Origin: Mactromeris polynyma
Lineage: Eukaryota; Mollusca; Bivalvia; Venerida; Mactridae
Length of the DNA stretch: 64,000 nt
Assembly (NCBI GenBank): GCA_032209605.1
Contig: JASFXZ010000014.1
Location: 8,514,912-8,578,911, forward strand
Direction of reading: 5' to 3'
In this document: in pieces, positions 58,321-64,000 of the stretch
Layout of the letters: the number at the start of each line of letters is the position of its first letter
How positions within the stretch are numbered: position 1 is the stretch's first letter
Notes under the pieces: model-generated
Told to the model about the DNA's origin: nothing
The model's input: the letters and a program-made list of their open reading frames with translations, nothing else
Database searches by the model: none
Position numbers and translations under genes: made by a program

Positions 58321-59859
58321 TTCTATTTCATCACGATGTAAAACGTCAACAAAGATTGTAACATTTTTACAATTGAAATACAGAAGATTTAAACCGAAAA
58401 GAACTGACAAAAAAGTTGAAGCTATCAACAGGTGATAGGAGTCTGTACGAAGCTACCGCGGGGATAAATTTACAATCACGCGTTTGAAACAATGGACTGT
58501 ATCAAGGATAAAAGCAGATTGCGTCCAACTGTTTTATCATCGTTCGCGTTAAACTCCAAACGTTTGAAGACAAACACAGACCACAATGCAGACATAATAA
58601 AAGCCATGACGTTCTTCGTCATCACGTCCTATATCCGGAACGGTCGTACCATTCTCCGAGCAGAGTTGTCGTTCGTTGCTCTCATGTAACATCTTAGCGA
58701 TGGGCTCCGTTTCCGTAATCTTGATGTGAATTGAAGTTAATTGTATAGATGACATTCTTGTTAATAAAGAAACAAGCAGTCAAGAGTAGGTATGTCATGA
58801 CTCTGAATTTTGAAACTAACCAGATGATTTTAAACTTAACTAATTACAAAAGGCCTTTTACAAAAATCTTTTTGGGGTAGAAAATATTTAAAAACACAGT
58901 TCACTGAAATTTTCAAAATTTGAAATTTCGAAAAAAAACAGTTCCCTGGTTTTGCAACATCTGGCCTGATTGTTGTTCGACTTTCCAACAGAACATTCTA
59001 GCCATATGTGTATCGTAAATCAACCAGTTAATCAATTACTAATCAATCAATTAACCAGTTAATCAACTAGTCAAACCAGTTAATCAACGAGTCAATCAGT
59101 CATCAACCAGTCAGTCGATCAATGAACCTACCAATCAATCAATATATCAATCACTGGCTTAGTTACTAATTCAATTTACATCTCATTATATACGTTCTTT
59201 GCCCTTCAGAATACACGACATATGAGTACTACATATATACAGGCAATGCTCCTCTTCGCACTCGTTTTGCCTTCGGATTACATTTCGGCAATTCTCGTAT
59301 CATTTTAGAGCTTTCTCCCGGTGATAATAGGAAAGATGATACTTAAAGAAAAGTTCTGTATTTTCACAAGACATGAACATTCTCATAGACAGTCAGGAAA
59401 CTCATTCGCCAGCCTGTTAATTGAAGTACCTGTCAAGACTAATTGTACCCAGTAATTAAGCAATGGTAGGTACCTGGATATAAGCTTAGTACATAATGGG
59501 ATTTCACGGAGAATGAACGTGTGGAGTCCCATACTCTTGCCAACATTAGTGACGTGTTTGTTGAAGAGTTCTGTGACGTCATCAGACTGTACTAGAACGA
59601 AGGTTACATAGATTTTACATTTGAAACGATAATTCATTTGGAGATAATAAATGAGTGCAGCGATGCCAGCTAAGTACTGTAGCCTTGAAAGCATGTGTTT
59701 GTAACTGGATGTAAAGCGTAGCGATACTTTTTGCTGAAAGCGCGTCGGTCGCTGAACCCAGAGATTTTGGGGGCGGAGCTCAGCGAAGGACACGACCACG
59801 CCTCCCCATATCACACGAGTACTGCTTTCCAGGTGTACTTTTCAGAACACGGACTCAAT
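58321..59859. other. Nothing convincing
   Basis: At 59030-59150 a short irregular CAATCAATTAACCAGTTAAT tract. A minus-strand frame of 143 codons (59383-59814) is open but not recognised, with no splice or promoter support. Confidence 0.4.
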
Positions 59860-60345
59860 AGTGATTCAAATATGTTTAATCCTTTCATCAAAATCGAGCT
59901 TAAATAAATTAGGTTTAATGTTTTATTATCGTTATCATTTATCATCATTTACATTACAATTATTATTATTGTCATTTTCATTACTATTACTATTTGTGAA
60001 AGTATCATTTTTTATCATTATTTTAATTCTTATTGCTATCTATATAATAATTACTGTTATTATAATTATCATTAGTATAGTTATTTTAAACATTTTCATC
60101 ATTATCATTAAAAACATGTTTTATTGTTATTCATATTATAATTATTGCTATTTTAATTTTAATTTTTATTGTTATAATTTTTATTTTATTCCTAATTTTT
60201 AGTATATCAAATCATTATTGTTTTTATCATATTATTAATGATAAAACAATTGTCATCATTTGTTATATACTTATTTAATAATAACTGTATAACAAGATAA
60301 TTGTAATATATTATCTTATCATGATTGTAATTGCACTTTTCATCA
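59860..60345. repeat. AT-rich low-complexity (ATT/ATC) tract
   Basis: Imperfect TTATTAT/ATCATT runs over about 480 bp; hydrophobic frames through it are artefacts. Confidence 0.75.
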
Positions 60346-60566
60346 TTCATATAGTAACATTATCCGTAGAATTTGCTTATTGTTTGAAATCACAAAAGAC
60401 AAATGATATGAAAGCTGCATATTAATGCTTCATAATAATAAGTTAAGTAGTTTATTTAAACTAAATTGAGATGAAAGCATTTTATTTTAAATAGTGCTCC
60501 TCCTGGAAGAAAACAGTACTGGCAGTAGCCAAGCAGGTATCTCAAGTAAAGTCCTTTCTGATACAT

Positions 60567-61395
60567 CGTGTACATTTTAAAACATCATGTATATTGTAGT
60601 GTACATTCTAATCTGCCGTGTATATTGTAGTGTACATTCTTATATATCGCGTATATTGTGGTGTACATTCTAATCTGTCGTGTATATTGAAGTGTACATT
60701 CTAAAACATCATGTATATTGTAGTGTACATTCTAATCTGTCGTGTATATTGAAGTGTACATTCTAATATATCGCGTATATTGTGATGTACACTCTAATAC
60801 AGTGTGAATATTGTAGTGTACATTCTAATACATCGTGAATATTGTAGTGTACATTCTAATACAGTGTGTGTATTGCAGTGTACATTCTAATACAATGTGT
60901 GTGTTAAAGTGTACATTCTTATGCATGATTTGTTGTAATGTACATTATAATGCATATTTGTTGTAGTGTACAATCTAATATATGTGGTGTAGTGTACAAT
61001 CGAATATATGTGGTGTAGTGTACACTCTAATATATGTGTTGTAGTGTACAATCAAATATATGTGTTGTAGTGTACAATTTATTATATGTGTTATAGTGTA
61101 CGGTCCAAAATGTGTGTTGTAGTGTACGATCTAATACATGTGTTGTAGTGTACACTATAATACATGTGTTGTAGTGTGCAATCTAATACATGTGTTGTAG
61201 TGTACAAACTAATACATGTGTTGTAGTGTACATTCTAATACGTGTTTTGTTGTAGTGTACACTCTAATGCATGTGTTGTAGTGTACAATCTTATACATGT
61301 GTTGTAGTGTACACTCTAATATATGTGGAGTAGTGTACAATCTAATACATGTGTTGTAGTGTACATTCTAAAACTTTTTGTTTGTTGTAGTGAAA
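60567..61395. repeat. Irregular minisatellite of 27-37 bp units
   Basis: Units of GTTGTAGTGTACAATCTAAT plus ACATGT, about 28 copies; longer units (37 bp, with CGTGTATATTG) at the left, shorter to the right. Confidence 0.9.
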
Positions 61396-62221
61396 ACTAG
61401 TGCGTATTGTTTTCATTGATTTGATAGTCTTATTGCACTACTAATTTTTCAAGTTTGAACATCATAGATGCTACTTCAACACAGAAATATTGAATCAATT
61501 TCTCTATCCTTACTAGACTGCGCTTTCTAAACAGGGAACATAATTTGATTACATTATTATAGTACAGTGAATTCGCCTGATAAAATTTGTTTTTTGACGA
61601 TAAGATTAAAATATAATTGGATTTTATCATTCATTCCAAATGATGAATGGGAGGAAATGAAAGTGTCATATTTTATTGTTTATTTTCATTTGGCTTTGAT
61701 CGCCGATCTTAAACCGAAATAAATCTGGAAGAAAAGAAAACTTGAGCGGTATCTGGGGAGAATATTCGAAATGCAGAGAAACATCAAGAATATGACCGCT
61801 ATTGATTCTGAAGAAAGTAGATCTTGATTAACAGGTGGTCTGATGATCGAGTCAAAAGATGGACGAAAAGAATGAAAACCGATCAATCGAATTACAATCT
61901 TCGTAAAGAGGTGGTCTTAATGTTTGAGGTGGTCTTTAAGTGAGGTTTGACTGTATCAAGAAATCTGAATCTTAAATCTTTCATATATTAACTTATCTCC
62001 AATATTCCTTGTAGAAGACGTCTTCCAACATATCCTATCAAAATATGTTTTCTATCACAATGTTCGGAAGAAGAAAATATTTTGAAAAGCTGATTAAATT
62101 CTGTTTCCCTCCTTCCAAATGTTTGCAGGCTGAGGAGAAAAACTCTTTGATATCAATTATATGTCATGATTGGTTTGTACTTTAAGCAGACATAGGCTGC
62201 ATTAAAAGGCATAACATGTTT
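61396..62221. other. Nothing recognised except a MITE end
   Basis: AT-rich; see 61903-61953. Confidence 0.45.
61903..61953. repeat. CAGTCAAACC MITE right-end fragment
   Basis: GAGGTGGTCTTAATG, GGTGGTCTTTAAG, then GAGGTTTGACTG followed by TA. Confidence 0.65.
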
Positions 62222-62720
62222 TGGTTATGATGATAATGGTGATGATGATGATGATGAAAGGGTTGGTGGTAATGGTGATGGTGTTGTTGATGATAATGGT
62301 GATGATGATGAAAGTGTTGGTGGTAATGGTGATGGTGTTGTTGAAGATAATGGTACTGATAATGAAAGTGTTGGTGGTTATGGTGATGATCTGATGAAAG
62401 TGCTGATGATAAAGGTGATGATGATGAAAGTTTTGATGATAATGGTGATGGTGATGAAAATGTTGGTTGTTATGGTAATAGTGTTGTAGTTGTTGATGAT
62501 GATGATAATGTTGATGATGATGATAATGGTGATGATGATAAAAGTGTTGGTGGTAATGGTAATAGTTTTGTTGTTGATGATGATGATGATGATGATGATA
62601 ATGGTGATGATGATGATAATGGTGATGATGATGATAATGGTGATGATGATGAACGTTTTGGTGTTAACGGTGATAGTACTGTTGATGATGATGATGATAC
62701 TGCTACTACTAATAATAATA
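62222..62720. repeat. GAT-rich simple repeat
   Basis: GATGATGATGATAATGGT-type tract, imperfect, unit about 48-66 bp in places (AAAGTGTTGGTGGTAATGGT). Confidence 0.85.
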
Positions 62721-62789
62721 ATAGCATTTATATGACGACAGAACAATGAAACAATAGCATTGGAATCCATGCTGATGTTGATGGTGGTG

Positions 62790-63135
62790 GATGTGAGGCA
62801 GTGATGTTGATGATGGAGATGGATGTGATGGCAGTGATGATGATGACGATGATGATGATGATGGAAATGGATATGCTGGCAGTGATGATGATGACGATGA
62901 TGATGATGGAAATGGAAATGGATGTGATGGCACTGATGATGATGACGATGATGATGATGGAAATGGAAATGGATGTGATGGCACTGATGATGATGACGAT
63001 GATGATGATGGAAATGGAAATGGTTGTGATGGCAGTGATGATGATGACGATGATGATGGAAATGGAAATGGATGTGATGGCAGTGATGATGATGACGATG
63101 ATTCTGATGAAAATGGAGGTGGTGATAGTGGTGGT
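62790..63135. repeat. About 54-60 bp GAT-rich minisatellite
   Basis: Five to six units of GATGATGATGACGATGATGA plus TGATGGAAATGGAAATGGAT and GTGATGGCA. His- or Ser/Pro-rich frames on the minus strand are spurious. Confidence 0.88.
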
Positions 63136-63659
63136 GATGATTTAAACGACACAATGACAGATGCTGTCAAAGCTAGTGTCTTACAACATCTTGTGAACTG
63201 CACATTTTGTTGTTGTTGTTCTTCTTGTTGTGATTTTAGTGGTTGGCGTATACTTTAGCACATTAATATGAAGATGCAATACTTCTTGGATGAGTAAAAT
63301 CAAAAGGACAATATGTGATATTATTAAGCGGATTATAGCACTGCAGTCTATGGTGCAGTCATAGACGCGATGGTTGGTTTACGAAAATAATTTGCTGTCA
63401 AAATTAACACTCGATATTTTTTAACACTGCCGTAAATTTGGAATGCAATGTCTGTTTCACTTATAATACGTTAAAATACGTGAAAACTACAAGTAGTCAA
63501 TTTTTATTTACGATTTTACGATACAACGTCGTAAATAATGCTCGTAAGATTTAAATTCCTGGCAAGTTTCAAAAAGTGAATGATCGCTATTAAGCATTGC
63601 GTTTATCGATTTTGAAATAACATTTAATTAGCTTTTGCATGAAAATTACACTTTCCAGT

Positions 63660-63775
63660 CTAGAGTAAAATACTGGTCGAACGTGCTAACCTACCAGTAC
63701 TACTTCACTTAGTTTCAAAAAAGCTACTGGGTAAATCTTCCGTTGAATTTGATTGCAATAAGCCATAACCTTCAT
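63660..63775 (+). repeat. Dispersed repeat I, copy 3
   Basis: CCAGTACTACTTCACTTAGT, then AGCTACTGGGTAAATCTTCC and GCAATAAGCCATAACCTTCA. The rest of 63136-64000 is AT-rich without recognisable content. Confidence 0.55.
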
Positions 63776-64000
63776 AATGCAAATAAATTTAACCAACGTA
63801 AAAAGTGTATATAACCTGGTCACATCGTCGACCAAGACTTTAACAACATAATAAAAACTAGGACACTTTGTGTGCTCATTAAAGAAATTATTTGTAAATT
63901 CAAATAAATGCCAGACTTAAAACATCCGAAAATAACATATTTTCTTGAATGTATACATACTTTGAACAAAATTCGAATAAAAATACCTTGTCCCGGAATA

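Noticed and set aside
59383..59814. 143-codon minus-strand frame
   Set aside because: Not recognised, no splice, promoter or repeat-family support; length can occur by chance in 64 kb. A homology search would decide.
62378..63203. His-rich and Ser-rich frames
   Set aside because: GAT-type simple repeat; histidine-rich text is the reading of (CAT)n.

Overview
This 64 kb window looks like nuclear DNA of an invertebrate, most probably a bivalve mollusc. It is AT-rich, has short exons with GT/AG splice sites, and is packed with tRNA-derived SINEs, MITEs and minisatellites. Nothing prokaryotic is present: no operons, CRISPR or rRNA. The assignment to molluscs rests on the repeat style and is an inference.

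Region 1-24 kb, minus strand: one split gene can be followed through nine exons (23983 down to 2390). Every splice phase is compatible, giving 3079 nt or about 1026 codons. The exons encode a basic/proline-containing cytoplasmic segment, one transmembrane helix in type II orientation, a 13-residue linker exon, a SEA domain spread over three exons with a GSIKV self-cleavage-type motif, three Ser/Thr-rich mucin-like exons (72, 1425 and 453 nt; the two large ones are built of 102-bp and 33-bp coding repeats) and a PKD domain resembling those of KIAA0319/LRP11-type proteins. The first coding exon(s) and everything after the PKD exon are not seen; the gene runs off the left edge. The product is probably a membrane-tethered, sheddable mucin-like glycoprotein.

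The introns and the region 24-64 kb hold no other convincing host gene. They hold a recent, apparently complete insertion of a deleted LTR retroelement (34740-37440; LTRs identical as read, 5-bp TSD) whose short ORF joins a gag-like start to a transmembrane envelope-like tail; a decayed Tc1-type transposon (50432-51530); a 5'-truncated LINE tail (46186-46495); five copies of one tRNA-SINE, each with a perfect 11-13 bp target duplication; several other tRNA-like SINEs; six copies of a CRE-palindrome-bearing MITE; Harbinger-, hAT- and pogo/Tc1-type MITEs; anonymous dispersed repeats (called A, B, C, D, I here); a 1.1 kb tandem duplication; and more than a dozen minisatellites (units 13, 21, 25, 32, 33, 35, 36, 48, 52, 95 and 102 bp). 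Several insertions are nested, so their relative ages can be read. Most long open frames outside the gene are minisatellites whose unit is a multiple of three, or other chance reading frames.
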